The position numbers and the translations under genes are program-made. A stretch of 64,000 bases of DNA from Edolisoma coerulescens (lineage: Eukaryota; Chordata; Aves; Passeriformes; Campephagidae): positions 460,084-524,083 of the forward strand of contig VWZW01006255.1 of NCBI GenBank assembly GCA_013397115.1, in the 5' to 3' direction. How positions within the stretch are numbered: the stretch's first letter is position 1; each line of letters begins with the position of its first letter. The notes below the pieces were generated by a model. It saw nothing but the letters and a program-made list of their open reading frames with translations. It was not told the origin of the DNA and searched no databases. Of this stretch, positions 53,301-63,954 are shown in pieces.

Positions 53301-56300
53301 TGTTGCTCCAGCAATGGGCTGCAATCTGCTCAGAAAACATGAGTCATGTCTGATGTATTGACACTGTGACACCACTCTTTTAATACGAGCCTTTCCCTAT
53401 AAAAATATATTGCAAAAATTTCCCAGAATGATCATGAAATTTCTAGATTAATTCATAGAATGTGTTGCTCCATTTAATACAGAAAAATTAATTTCTTACA
53501 CTGAAAAAAATTTTTAAAAAAACTTTCCTGAATATTTGCCGAGTAAATAGACCACAAAACTTAAAAGCAATTTAAAAAAGTAAATCAGATAGCAGGTCTG
53601 TTAAAAAAGAAATCACACTGTATTGGTGACCAAGCCCTTCCATGACACTTTTAATAGCTTCTCCATCAACAGCCTAATTAAGTAGGACAATGATTATACA
53701 GAAAAGTGAGATGGGTTATTTAATTAGTGCAATTATTCTGCATGCATATGCACATATATGCAAACACAGGTAGTGGGTGGGTAGGTGTGTGCACGTATGC
53801 ACTTACCTATACATTTCAGAAAAGGAACTGTTCTTTATCCACACAATGAAGGAAAGGCATCATTCTGAAGCATTAGATTAGAACTTCAGTATATTAAATG
53901 CATATATACCTCATGGAATATTCAACACAATAAGCTTCAGAAGTTTCAGTTGTTATAAAACATGGAAGGATTTGGCATTGGAAGATTTGGGAACATATGC
54001 CTAAGAGGCAACACAGTGGAAAGCAACATGACAAGACATGAGAAGAGAACAGGGAATAAAGTTGCCATCCGGGACAGGGTGACCAGATGGCAAGTAATGA
54101 TAAAAAAAACAAGATCCAAAGTCTAAGGCAGTTCTGAAATCCTGATGAGCTGGAAGCTAACTTGCTGTGAAGATTGGGAAAAGCAAGTAGGAGGAGACAA
54201 AAACAGACAATGTGATTTGAATAAGAAACTAAGAAAATGATTGGACAAGCTGTAAGAGTAATCTCCAATAAAGCATAGTCTGGGCATTATCAGCACAAAA
54301 ATGCAACAGTGACTTCACTGATAAGGACAGAAGACAACATTTACAACTCAAAACACAGAACTTAAGAGGACAACATACAGTACATTCTGACTGCCCTGAT
54401 GATACTTTAGAGACAGCATTAAATTGTCAATTAAAGTAAGCAACAATAAAAGTAACATCAGTGTGATCGTCACTCCTACTAGAAACCAAGAACATTTATA
54501 TTACACACAGATATGGCTTATCAAGTTTCATGAAGCTTAGAATTTTCAGTAATAATTGAAACTAGTAGAAGTAGTTTACCTGTAAAGCAGCCTTAAGCAG
54601 CATTTGAAGAAAAAACAAAGACTGTAAACACCATTGGCAACAGCAGTGACCATAATTCATGGTAAAAAATTATTATTTCTATGACCAGTTAAAAGATAAT
54701 TGCTCATAACTTACATCCTTCACCAAGCACCACTGTTCTCTTAACAGTAAACCTCTCAACTACTGTCCATTCCTGAAATGAGGCCTTTAAGGCAAAAAAC
54801 CTTAAAATTTGACCTTCAATGTTAATTCTCAAGTTCCATCTTTCCCATTTCCCCCCTTTCTTCCCCTTCCTTGCCTGCAGTTATCTCCTGACTCCAAGCA
54901 CAGCATGTCAGCTCTGCCCTCATCATCACATCTGCTCAATGTCACAGCAATCCTAATGCTTCTCACCAACTCCTAAAGGGATGACAGGATGCACCAATAA
55001 AAACGTTTTAAGCAACCAAAAATGTTACCTTTTCTCATTAGTGTTAATATTGGCTTCTATTAAAGCTACCCAACTTATAATCTCGGCATGTTTTCATTCC
55101 TGAGTTTATTTAGTTATCGGATTTCATTTACATTGGGTGGGATTTTTTTAAATTTATGCCACCTGAACAGATACAGAACATATTTGAATGAGAGTAAGAA
55201 GTGTAGCATTCCCTTTAAACTGGTATCTAATCTCTTTCAAAAGTGCCTGCAGTATTAGCTCACTTACCAGAGAGTTCATTGAAAATATTTTTAACTTCTG
55301 GCATTATACCTGCAAAACCAACACTGATCCAGAGCTTCTGAAGCATCTAAACAACAGAAGTCATTCCCCAACATGAATTATCTAAATTTTTCTCAAGAAG
55401 TAAAAAGAATTATTGCACAAATCTTCCCAAAACAGCAACTAAATGTTCTCAATTTCATATCTGTGCACAGTTGAACCAGTGCATTAGACACTCTTTACAA
55501 AAGTTTACTTTTGCTCTTCATATGCAACAGCAGCTGCCACACAAGCTCCAATTGCTGCACTTGGATTTGGCACAGTCCAAATCCTGGGGCTGTAGGGCTG
55601 TGCAGCACATACACTTCTTCTACAAACACACATCAGGGAAACACAGAAATCCATACAACTTACTGAATCCAAGATGTAATAGGAATTAAGAGTTCTACTG
55701 AAATGCTAGAATCTCAGCATTCAAATAAATTCTACTGTTCTATTCATGTTTCAGTAAAAAGTAAGCATAATATTTTGTTCAGTAATACAAAATTAATATC
55801 TGCAATCCAACCCTACACTTAATGACGTGTCAGTCTGTCTCTCTGCACTAAAAATACCATCCCTTGTAGTTCTGATGCAGAGATGCTGGGGAGAGATGCT
55901 ACAGATAAAAAAAGTGTGTGCAGCCTGCCTTTCACATTCTGTCAAGTACCTTTTGTTGAATAGTGGAGTGCTTTTGCTCCATATCTCTCTTCTCCTTCGC
56001 AGCATCTACAGCCAACTGATCCAGCTGTAAAGAGAAACAGAAAATTGGATCTTTAGATTATCATGAGAAATTTGGCTCAGTAGATTTCACAATGCTGACA
56101 AAAAAAAGAAAAAGAACACATTATGTCTAGACATTGCAAGACTTCTATTTTATTTGCATAGTATAATTACTTCTTTGTCACAAATTGTTTACCTTGAATA
56201 ACCACTGAAGCCTCGTTTAAAGCACTGCTCTGCCACCCTGAATTAACCTCTACAAAGGTGTACATTTCTTGTAAGCATTAGAAGAACTGTTTCAAAGAAC

Positions 56301-59300
56301 AGCATGGTGCCAAGCATATGCGACTCGGTACCGCATTGGTGCTCAGTCTCCCAGGAGGATGACTCATGCTTTAGCTGCTCTTGCTGGCCTATGCAGCAGC
56401 ACTGGCAGGAGCAGCAAAAACTAGAAGGAGCAAATGCTATGGATTATTCCCTCCACAAAGTGGGAGAACTGTCTCAACCAGGATTTTGTGTTGATAGCTT
56501 TGATCAGCTGACCAGCAGTACTCGAGCAAGATTGCTTGAAATCTTAGGTAGAGACATTCAAACCAATTTTGGAAATAAAAATACGGTTTTGAAAATAACA
56601 GAAATTGTCATAGAGAATATTTAAGTTAGTTTCCTTACAAAGTCTGTGATAATAAAAAAGACACTACCCAAAAACTTGCTACAAGCATGTCTCTAGCACT
56701 ACCAAATAAACTTCCTTTTACAATCACAAAAAAAAAAAAAAAAGAAAAAAAAAAGGAGGAGGAAATTTCTGTGGTTGGTTGGTTGGTTGTTTTGGGGTTT
56801 TGTTGTTGCTTTTGTTTTATAGTTTTGGTTCTTTTGGTTTTGTTGTTTGTTTGTTTTATACAGGCCTTCATGTTTAAATAAGAAATGCAGTAGGGAAGCA
56901 GATGTTGCCTGAAAGACCAGTTGGTTTGGTACTTATGTGCCAGGCCATGGAACCCGATGAACCCCTCCTTTCTGCAGCCTGTACCACAAGCCTGCCATTA
57001 ACCCAGGCCCGGCATCTCGGTGAGCAGCGGGGCAGAGGCAGCACCGAGCGCAGGGCTCAGCCCGCAGCCCTCGGTCTGTGGGACAGAGCTGGCTCTGCTC
57101 CAGGCCCACAGCGAGAACAGCAGCAGCAGCGTGCAGCAGCACCGGCTCCCAGCTGGGTCACTCACTTGGCAGAGGGCACAGATGACTAACAGATCCTCTG
57201 ATCCTCCCACAAATAGGATCCCCTCCACCCACTCTCAGAACCACAAGGGATAGGCCCTGCCAACTCTGGCCATTTCCCCAGTCTTTTACTTCCCCTGCTT
57301 GACATGATATAAATGAGAAAAAAGGGACAATAACAAGCTCTTACACCCTTGTGCTAGACAGTCTCCAACAATTATGGAGCCATCAGAATGCTGAAACATC
57401 TGGATCCAATTCCATACTCTGTTACTTTTTTAACTCTTCTTTCCCTGTCTTCCCCTCTGGCTCAAAAGGCCGTATCCGCACTTTCATACCTTCACAGGTA
57501 TTTGTGAACATGAACACACTGAAGACTGAAGTGACCAGATGCCACATTTATGTAGCTATAGGACTTAAAAATGACACAAGAGCCTCTAAAAGGGCTCAAA
57601 GACTTTTTTGCATCAAGAACCCTTGGGAAACCCTTTCTTTTGTGATAAAGATGAGAACTGGGTCAAGTGCTATTCAAAACTTTATAGAAATCAAGTATCT
57701 TGCTAAAATTTCAGATTCAGGAAACTGCACATGGCCCCCAAGAAATTCTTCCTTCTACTCCATTGGATGAAACAGAAGGCAGTCACTCAGGGTAGGGCAA
57801 TTACCTCTAATTTATCTTGAATATAAGTGTTTGAGGGTACATTTACCACAGCCAAAACAAAGTTCTTAACAGCAGTTCATTCCATCAGTTACTTTTTTTA
57901 CTATGAAGACAGCATTGCACCATTCCTGTTTGCAAGCTCAAACCACAGTTTCTTCATTTTCACTCAGGTGAGCAGCACATCAATTGTCTTAAAAGAGACC
58001 AACAGCATACAACTATCAAAACCTGTAGCAAATCACAACTCAACTATCAAAATCCCAGTCATTATAGCATTACTGGATAATTTTCAGAAAATTAGGTTTT
58101 TCAAACTACTGCATTTACTGCTAAATGTATTTTTATAAACATAGCGCTCTAACTGGCATTCTGAGGAGAATTAAGTCAGACTAAAATATTTAGCTTTTTG
58201 AATAGTCATCTCAATGAAAATTAAAATGTTTCCTTTTTAAGCTAATAACATATTTCATATGAAAAGTACCAAATACCATAGTTTCCATGCAAAAGCTTGT
58301 ATCATGTTTGCACACTAATTAAGATTCCCCTACAGTGATCTGATTCCCAAGGGATCCTACCCTGACCTGAAGTATCCAGAAAGCAAAATTGCTTAATCCT
58401 ATTTCATCAAAGTAAAGCAGTTATTTTGAAAATATGAACAAAAATAATTCAAAGCTGTAACTATACTATTTAAGATCAATTTCATTACTTCAGATGCTGT
58501 TAACCCTTGTAATTAAGATCATACACAAAATTTACCTAGGAATGAAAACTCACCAACAGAAGGAATCTAACAGCATTTTCACAAAAATCCAGCAAATCCT
58601 TGTTATGTCACAACATACTTTGTTAAAGGCAGAAGCTTCAACCAGTACAAGCTGCAAAGCCATCAACTGTTAAAACTTTCATCAGTTATTTACAAATCTT
58701 CTTCTGTCATGAAAAATATCCATTACTTAAATGCCAAGGTCTGTTACAAAACAACAATTCTGCAAGTTGTACAACTTTAGGGTCTTCATTCTATCCTTGC
58801 TCCAACTGCAATATATTTAAAACATTCTTAGCTGTGGATTTTCTAAATTTAACTCCTTCAGTTGCTATGATACCAGCACCAAAATGAATGCTACACAGTG
58901 CTCCTTACCAGATCAAGCAAAAGCATGACCAGACATTCAAAAATAACCCTGTGTTTTCTTGCTCGAATCATGTCAATGAAACAGAAACATTGAAACCTGG
59001 TTGATAGCATACCCACTATCAACTCCATAGTTTTTGTCTCCTTTCCCTATCCCCTCTTCCACAGAAGTACAGGACACACATGTTATACTACCAGACACTA
59101 CAGTTCAACAGTTACAACCCAGCCCAGAAGGGTGCTTAAGAATAAAGGGCACAACTACAGAAGAGAAACATCCACCTGAAGTGTTAAGTGCCCCTATTAC
59201 ACCAAGGCCTGACGTGTTTCTACATGGAATTAAGGCCCACAATAACCCATCTGGGGCCTAGTCTAGCAGAAAAATAACTATTCAGCCATTGGATTGTTGG

Positions 59301-62300
59301 AGTTAATTTCTACAGTTCCCAGTCTGCTTCACTGCACAGACACAGAAGCAGGCTGAGGGGCACAGATGACAACAGTGTGGTGGCAGGAATAACCAGCTCA
59401 AAATAATTTCATCTCTTAGACATTCAGTGATATCTACTCAAGATGAATGTACAAGTTTGCTATCAATTATTTGCTTTTGTACCTAGACAGACACTTAAAA
59501 ATTTGGTTGGCTGCTTTGTGGATCTGTTTGGGAAGTGGTGATAGAGGAGTTTGTATCAGAGGCAAATAAAAAGTGCTCCTATAACTTGCCCTGAAAACAA
59601 GTCAAGACACTGCTGAGTCTTCTTCCTGCACCACAGACAGATCTTCATTTGAATATTGTATCCTCTAATCTATTTGCATAACCATTTTCAGTGTCTCCTG
59701 TGTGCAGTTGGCAGTGGTCCATCTAAGCTTTTCATGAGTCCCTCACTGAAAACCCAGAAGTGTCAACTGTGTGTTCTTAAACTTAAACAACAAAACTGGG
59801 CAAGAAGGATTCCATGTAGGAACTCAATTTTGCACTACTTATTAAAATCATACTTCTGTTTCATGGTCTAAGTTGCTAACATCAAAGTTACATTTGCACA
59901 CATCAAATTTTAATTATGCAGATTGCATAATTTATACAGTAAATAAAGCATATAAGTAGAAGTAAAACCAGCCTAATATTTTTATTAGATATATCTATAA
60001 AACGGGTCATATACAAAAATTTTGAAATGCAAATCATCCTGTGTCCTGAATATCACAATCTACCTCATAGAGCAGTACATGGCTATGTTAAAGTATGTAA
60101 AACCTAAAGGCAGTATTAATTTTAGTAAACAGACAACTTTCAGTTTTTAACTATTTTCATCCCTCTCATTACAGTACATTTTTTATGATTTGCCTTTATC
60201 ATACTACAATTCCCTTTTTGCTGAATAAATCTATGAAGTACCTGATATATCAAAATTTCCTCCATTTCAGCATATAGTTATGAATTTTTAAAATAATTTA
60301 TACCTGTGCACCAAGATCTTTCATGTAGGGCTCCAGTTCACTAAAGAGATCATAGCCTTGATGGAAAAAAGCCAGATGTGCATACATAAATGATAACATC
60401 TAGAAGGAACAAAGTAAATATTTATTCTCTTGAAAATTATATCACATATCACATAAATATGTCACTTAATTCACATAAACAACCTACAATTTCAGGTTTA
60501 ATTTTTCCTCTCGTGTCCTGACAGTTTTACATCAATACCTCATAGAGCTTCCAATGTAGTAAAATAAACATGCAAGGTAAAGGAAGCAAAGAACCAAGCC
60601 AAAAATCTCAGAAATCAGTTTATTAACTCCATGAGCAAAACAAAAGAAATCTACTTAAAGGCAGAAAACTATTTCTAATTCATGTCACCTGAAACTTTTG
60701 TTATCTCCTGTTTAACTGGGACATGTAACCTAGAGAGGGGCTACAGAATATTTTACTAATGATCCAAACCGATAACCTTTATGAACATAGCTGAGAAGAC
60801 TGTCTAGCCTTAAAATAGAAAACAAGTTGGGAAGGTGCAGAGCAGAATAACAAGCAGTTACGAATCAACCCAACTAAAGCTTCTGCTTTTTAAGGAATTA
60901 AGAAAATTATGGGAGAACAACTTCAGACAAGAAAAGCATTATTTAATTTGTCACTCTCTATCTCAATAAACTTTTAACAGAGATAACGTGAAGTAGAAAA
61001 GGGAATACAATGTGAAAAAATTGGCATGCAGATATAGCTTTATATTAATTTAACAGATATCATACTATTAATATTAAAATTTGCCCTGTTCTTAGAAAGT
61101 GCAGAATTCATCTTAGAGTAGATGATAAGCAACACTTACTGTTTACAAAGTAATAAACCAGACCTATACAGCAGAATTCTTGGCAAACAAAGTTTGATTT
61201 TAACCATGGAACACATACCAAAGGATCAACAGTAGTAAAAACCTGTAAGTGTTCAAATCTGAACTAAAAAGATTGTCAAAACCAGTTAAATATGTATGCT
61301 CAGTTACAGTAAAGGCCAAACTGACAGTCACCAAATCACCAAACGTACTGATAACATTTTGATCATAAAGGACTAAAGGACTTTCATTTTTGATAGAAGG
61401 ACCAAATTTTTAACATACTGCTTTGTGGTCATATTTTTAATTTCAGATGGATTAAAATATTTTATATATAGAGGATAAAGTATATCTTACCGATTTTAAG
61501 ATTTCTGCTCTCCTTTTAGATTGAAGAACATTGATCTAAGAAAAAAGAACAAATAAGCAACTTCTTTTATTCTAAACTTCTTATTTTATTTGCAATTTTT
61601 CCCCAAATAATCATATCCAAGCTTAAAGCATTGGAAGAAGATAGCTCAATATCAGACTTCCTAAAGTACTTTTAAAAGAAGATGCATTCTAGTTCTGTCA
61701 TGATATCAAAGTGATGCAATCAGAGAACACTTGCAAAGCTTCAGCTTGACGGTGATAGCCACAATTTTCTTTTTTCAGAAGGGAAAATACAAGACACCTC
61801 GTGCCAGCTAGAAGCAATATAATACACCTTTCAAGCAAGGAAAATTGGTACCCGTTTTCAAGAGACTGAATTCAAGGTGTTTCAAACAGTGTGAGCTAAG
61901 CCAGCCCACCAACTCCTTACAGAAGCTGCACTCAGCACCGCTGCTCTCTGCTGCCAGGGCAGAGGGAAGGATGGGGCCAGAGTTACTTTTTCCTCTCAGA
62001 CTCACAGTATTTAAGTGTCCCAAAAGTAGTCCCAGGCAAGCAAGAACACAATAATTTCAGTAAGTAACTTTCCATGTATACCTGTGCTTTTAAGCTAGCT
62101 GAAGTCACTGACTAATTGTGTTGCCCTAGAAATTGAGGAACTTCACATTATATAGAGTAAAATAACTGATTTTTCACATTCACCGGGTTCCCCTATCTTC
62201 TTTGTTCCCTAATCTTTAAAGGTTGCCATCCAGAACTACAGATTTTACTTTAAAAGACCCATTTGGCAGAAACAGGCATGATTTTGTAATTTAACACCTC

Positions 62301-63954
62301 TATGTCAGTTTAGGATTTCAGCAAAAGAAATAAACTTGCTGAAGCTAAAATCAAAACCAGATTGTACTTCTATACTTAAGTGGTCATTATTTTGGAAAAC
62401 CTTGTGCAGCAAAAATAATTAAGATTTGTTTGTATAGAATAAACCCTCAGCCTGTGAGGCAAAGAAAAATAAAAATAAAAGGAAAGCAAAGGTTTTGAGT
62501 TACAGTCTAAAGCCAATCTAGCTACAAGGAGACCACAGTTGTGAAGCCATTTTCCCAGAAGAATCACACAAGCAGAAAGAATTCCTAAAGCTGAATTCAT
62601 TTTTGTCCACGTTAAGAGATGCTGAAACTCTTCCCTGTTACTCTAAATGCATCTTTATCCCAGGAACTGCTCATACCTTAAGCATACAAACTCCAGGAGG
62701 CAAACGACCTGCAGTTCAGTGCACACACAAGGAGCTGGCCTACTACAGTAGTGACTGCCAGCTTCCCCCACACCATTTAGTGTTAGCACAAATAATCCTG
62801 TGGGGAATAATTCACACAACTTTTTAGACAAAAAAATGACCTTAGTGTTCAAAAAGTAGGAGTTCAGTGTTGACCACTGACCACCAGGTCTGTGAACATG
62901 CCCAGGCTGACAGGCTCTACTTCATTTTACAGCTCATAATGCAATTTACAGGAAAGTCAATTAAGCTTTAAATAACTGACTCAACTGTCACAAATCAAGA
63001 TGATAATGTCTAATATAAAACCAGCTTAATTGCAAAGAGCTGTTCTGTGTTTGATCACAGGAGAAGCTCAGACCCATTTGGGAGCCCCCAACCTCTCATA
63101 CCATCTGAGTTGCAATAATCTTGTTTTGCTGTAGTTGTGGGCAAGTATGAAGCAGATGAATTTTAACTACCAAAAGAACACTTATTACTGTATTACAAGA
63201 TTCAAAGCAGTATGACAAAGAACACCTCTCAACACCCTGTGGGAGATCTTCACTAAAAAGGTAAAGGATATTTAAGTTCTTGACTCCCCTTATAGCACAA
63301 TGCCAAACTCTGAGGCAAGCTGGATACAACCCACACGATACAGCTGAAATTGCAGTAGTACTCCACATCCTAGATCAGAGTTATTCAGCTGATTTGTATT
63401 TCCTAGGCTAGGTTACAGTTTTTACTTTAAATATATAAGAAACTGCAGCCTATCTAATTCATGAAACATTTAGGTAAGTATCAGGCAAATACTGGTTTTT
63501 TTCAAAATTAATGTTCAACTTGAAAATTAAACTGTGTCATTGCAGCAAGGACACTGAATATCAGAGCATTTAAGCAATAAGAATGCATCAATTAATTTTA
63601 CTCAGTTTTTATTAAAAAAGAAATTACTTGCAGATAAAGTTCTTCCTTTTTCCCTGAATCTCCACAGCTTCCAAGAAGCTTACAAAAAGAACCTCTAAGG
63701 GTGTAAAGGACATGTCTCTAACTACATGTGACAAATGGTTTTGAAAAGTAACTTTTATTGCTGCCCTTACCTGAAGAACATAATCCAGAGCTATGTGTCG
63801 AAAACACTTCCGTGTTGCAGTCAAAATATTGGTTGCTTCCTCTACCTCGTGTTGCTTATTTCTTTGAACTTGAGCATTTTTCACCAGAGCATTTTCTTTC
63901 TCTTCACTCACTTTTTCAAACTGTTTCTTTGCATCTTTAAATTTCCTAATATCT
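27454..63954 (-). CDS. ACAP2: Arf-GAP with coiled-coil, ankyrin repeat and PH domains 2 (5' end outside window)
   Basis: The CDS joins 18 constitutive exons from 63,954 down to 27,454 (listed separately), giving 1,999 nt and 665 residues plus stop; a cassette exon would add 35. It encodes a GTPase-activating protein for Arf6 acting at plasma and endosomal membranes (family knowledge). Counted from the first complete codon, the second half of the BAR domain is at about 1-125 and the PH domain at about 151-249. The ArfGAP zinc finger is C299-x2-C302-x16-C319-x2-C322 with the catalytic arginine of SGIHR at 327. Ankyrin repeats lie at about 510-620. The C-terminus ends QQSDSQKS. Sequence follows human ACAP2 almost throughout (from memory), most loosely in the linker encoded by 35,926-36,110. 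The family is about 780 residues long, so roughly 115 N-terminal residues lie right of the window. No frameshift or premature stop was seen. Confidence 0.97.
28033..28050. repeat. (TA)n microsatellite followed by an A run
   Basis: About nine TA units are followed by an A run in the ACAP2 last intron. Confidence 0.85.
28978..29062 (+). mobile_element. CR1 retroposon 3' fragment
   Basis: The sequence runs 'gtccctgcccatggcaggga', 'actagatgatctttaaggtc' and 'ccttccaacccaaacc' to 'tgtgattctgtgttct', a close match to the avian CR1 3' end. It lies in the last intron of ACAP2, antisense to that gene. Confidence 0.85.
32281..32342 (-). CDS. ACAP2: ACAP2 exon: end of ankyrin region
   Basis: The exon is 62 bp: one base, 20 codons (LRLARMNEEMRESEGLYGQP) and one base. 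The acceptor is ATGGCAG. The donor CCAG|GTCAAT is the weakest of the gene but is supported by the phase of the next exon. Confidence 0.95.
32586..32696 (-). CDS. ACAP2: ACAP2 exon: ankyrin repeat 3
   Basis: The exon is 111 bp: one base, 36 codons and CT. It encodes QVCLFLKRGANQHATDEDGK and then DPLSIAVEAANADIVT. The acceptor is TAAACAG and the donor ACT|GTAAGT. Confidence 0.96.
33077..33186 (-). CDS. ACAP2: ACAP2 exon: ankyrin repeat 2
   Basis: The exon is 110 bp: 36 codons plus GG. It encodes GSLVTCEFLLQNGANVNIRD and GRGPLHHATVLGHT, a canonical ankyrin repeat with its loop. The acceptor is CCATAG and the donor CTGG|GTAACT. Confidence 0.96.
33518..33705 (-). CDS. ACAP2: ACAP2 exon: start of ankyrin repeats
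   Basis: The exon is 188 bp: two bases plus 62 codons. It contains GLQLYQAAFEKNLPHMAEAL, AHGAEVNW and NKATPLIQAVRG, the first ankyrin repeat. The acceptor is CTTTTAG and the donor GAGGG|GTATGG. Confidence 0.96.
33706..34989 (-). other. ACAP2: ACAP2 intron (about 1.3 kb)
   Basis: Non-coding sequence between the linker exon and the first ankyrin exon. I see no repeat, RNA gene or extra exon in it. Confidence 0.8.
34990..35082 (-). CDS. ACAP2: ACAP2 exon: serine-rich linker
   Basis: The exon is 93 bp: two bases, 30 codons and one base. It encodes RSSDSGIQPSTDDSREHLAS then TISANSLYEP. The acceptor is AAAACAG and the donor CCAG|GTGTGT. It is probably a disordered, phosphorylatable linker. Confidence 0.95.
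35273..35305. repeat. (AAT)n microsatellite
   Basis: About ten AAT/ATA units occur in the intron between the cassette exon and the linker exon at 34,990-35,082, roughly 180 bp downstream of the cassette donor. Confidence 0.9.
35485..35589 (-). CDS. ACAP2: ACAP2 probable cassette exon (35 codons)
   Basis: The exon is 105 bp with acceptor GTCCCAG and donor AGTA|GTAAGT, phase 1 at both ends, so it can be included or skipped without a frameshift. It encodes VAVSSDEARRESLFCPDELD and then SLFSYFDTSSKLRS. I recall a similar SSDEARRESLFCPDELDS segment in longer vertebrate ACAP2 isoforms but not in the 778-residue human form. Skipping joins 35,926 directly to 35,082 and restores the human-like VRSSDSGIQ. 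An internal GTAAGT (35,576-35,581) lies 8 nt inside the exon. Confidence 0.8.
35926..36110 (-). CDS. ACAP2: ACAP2 exon: end of ArfGAP domain and variable linker
   Basis: The exon is 185 bp: one base, 61 codons and one trailing base. QEKEAYIRAKYVERKFVEKQ closes the ArfGAP domain. A proline-, serine- and lysine-rich linker follows that differs clearly from the human protein as I recall it. The acceptor is ATGACAG and the donor AAAAG|GTATTT. Confidence 0.94.
36111..37418 (-). other. ACAP2: ACAP2 intron (about 1.3 kb)
   Basis: This is AT-rich non-coding sequence. It includes the palindrome TTAATTATAATTAA near 36,455-36,468. The small open frames at both ends show no recognisable domain. Confidence 0.8.
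37419..37513 (-). CDS. ACAP2: ACAP2 exon: ArfGAP domain, later helices
   Basis: The exon is 95 bp: 31 codons plus AG, from LMCELGNDVINRIYEAKLEK to KKPQSGSQ. The acceptor is TTTATAG and the donor CAAAG|GTAGTA. Confidence 0.95.
38778..38847 (-). CDS. ACAP2: ACAP2 exon: ArfGAP domain after the arginine finger
   Basis: The exon is 70 bp. It completes the catalytic Arg codon and encodes SLGVHFSKVRSLTLDSWEPE then LLK. The acceptor is CGTTTAG and the donor AAAG|GTATGA. Confidence 0.96.
39069..39277 (-). CDS. ACAP2: ACAP2 exon: ArfGAP zinc finger
   Basis: The exon is 209 bp: 69 codons plus AG of an Arg codon. A serine-rich linker (KKSSPSTGSLESGSETKEK) precedes the ArfGAP domain with C-x2-C-x16-C-x2-C, including GLADPRWASINLGITLCIEC. 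All four zinc-binding cysteines are in this exon. The catalytic arginine after SGIH is split by the intron. The acceptor is CTTTTAG and the donor CACAG|GTTGGG. Confidence 0.97.
39706..39811 (-). CDS. ACAP2: ACAP2 exon: PH domain C-terminal helix
   Basis: The exon is 106 bp: one base plus 35 codons from SCMLQADSEKLRQAWIKAVQ to AYREKGDESE. The acceptor is TCACAG and the donor GAG|GTGAGT. A run of nine C (minus strand, 39,669-39,677) lies about 30 nt beyond the donor. Confidence 0.96.
41014..41114 (-). CDS. ACAP2: ACAP2 exon: PH domain, central strands
   Basis: The exon is 101 bp: 33 codons plus AA of a Lys codon, from DNPTVVVEDLRLCTVKHCED to RRFCFEVVSPT. The acceptor is TCTTAG and the donor CAAA|GTAAGG. 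The split Lys codon is completed by the next exon. Confidence 0.96.
41115..49200 (-). other. ACAP2: ACAP2 introns (1.4 and 6.7 kb) around the RRWFS exon
   Basis: This is AT-rich non-coding DNA on both sides of 42,484-42,535. A short A run occurs near 43,080-43,092. Open frames such as 46,507-46,740 (plus, 77 codons) have no recognised family and are probably chance. No RNA gene is visible. Confidence 0.75.
42484..42535 (-). CDS. ACAP2: ACAP2 exon: PH domain, RRWFSIQNNQLVY
   Basis: The exon is 52 bp. It completes the split Arg codon and encodes RWFSIQNNQLVYQKKFK. The acceptor is TGAATAG and the donor AAG|GTAGGA. The neighbouring introns are about 6.7 kb and 1.4 kb. Confidence 0.96.
49201..49313 (-). 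CDS. ACAP2: ACAP2 exon: start of PH domain
   Basis: The exon is 113 bp: 37 codons plus AG of an Arg codon. It begins DYSSDDTKLEYN and contains GIVMEGYLFKRASNAFKTWN, the first strands of the phosphoinositide-binding PH domain. The acceptor is TACTAG and the donor AACAG|GTAATT. Confidence 0.96.
49314..55949 (-). other. ACAP2: ACAP2 intron (about 6.6 kb)
   Basis: AT-rich intronic DNA between the PH-start exon and the last BAR exon. No repeat I can name and no supported gene. Confidence 0.75.
55950..56024 (-). CDS. ACAP2: ACAP2 exon: end of BAR domain and linker
   Basis: This 75-bp phase 0 exon encodes LDQLAVDAAKEKRDMEQKHS followed by TIQQK. The acceptor is CTTTACAG and the donor AAAG|GTACTT. 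It closes the BAR coiled coil before the PH domain. Confidence 0.95.
56025..60303 (-). other. ACAP2: ACAP2 intron (about 4.3 kb)
   Basis: Intronic DNA holding a purine tract and GT-rich tract at 56,727-56,865. Next to it is a more GC-rich patch at about 56,930-57,190 whose small frames on both strands show no recognisable domain. The rest is AT-rich with nothing identifiable. Confidence 0.75.
56727..56865. repeat. A-run and GGTT/TTTG low-complexity tract
   Basis: A purine run (A with a few G, 56,727-56,760) is followed by tandem ttgg units and then ttg/tttg-rich sequence to about 56,865. The whole tract is highly asymmetric between strands. Confidence 0.8.
60304..60399 (-). CDS. ACAP2: ACAP2 exon: BAR domain, 32 codons
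   Basis: This 96-bp phase 0 exon encodes MLSFMYAHLAFFHQGYDLFS and then ELEPYMKDLGAQ. The acceptor is CTTCTAG and the donor ACAG|GTATAA. It carries the FFHQGYDL block typical of ACAP/ASAP BAR domains. Confidence 0.96.
60400..63770 (-). other. ACAP2: ACAP2 introns (1.1 and 2.2 kb) between BAR exons
   Basis: AT-rich introns on each side of the 45-bp exon at 61,491-61,535. Nothing else identifiable was seen. Confidence 0.75.
61491..61535 (-). CDS. ACAP2: ACAP2 exon: BAR domain, 15 codons
   Basis: This 45-bp phase 0 exon encodes INVLQSKRRAEILKS. It lies between a TTCTTAG acceptor and a TCG|GTAAGA donor and continues the BAR helix. Confidence 0.95.
63771..63954 (-). CDS. ACAP2: ACAP2 exon: BAR domain, middle part
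   Basis: The exon is 184 bp: one base completing a codon, then 61 codons starting DIRKFKDAKKQFEKVSEEKE and ending CFRHIALDYVLQ. The acceptor is TCCATAG and the donor CAG|GTAAGG. The lysine- and glutamate-rich helix is part of the BAR dimer that senses membrane curvature. It is the first ACAP2 exon visible in the window. Confidence 0.96.

Noticed and set aside
56727..56760. Possible poly(A) tail of a processed retrocopy
   Set aside because: No coding-like or gene-like sequence precedes it, no target-site duplication was seen, and the tract runs into simple GT-rich repeats.
56902..57253. GC-rich patch with 70-95 codon frames in an ACAP2 intron
   Set aside because: Frames are open on both strands with no conserved motif. 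It is too small and weak to call an exon or an island.
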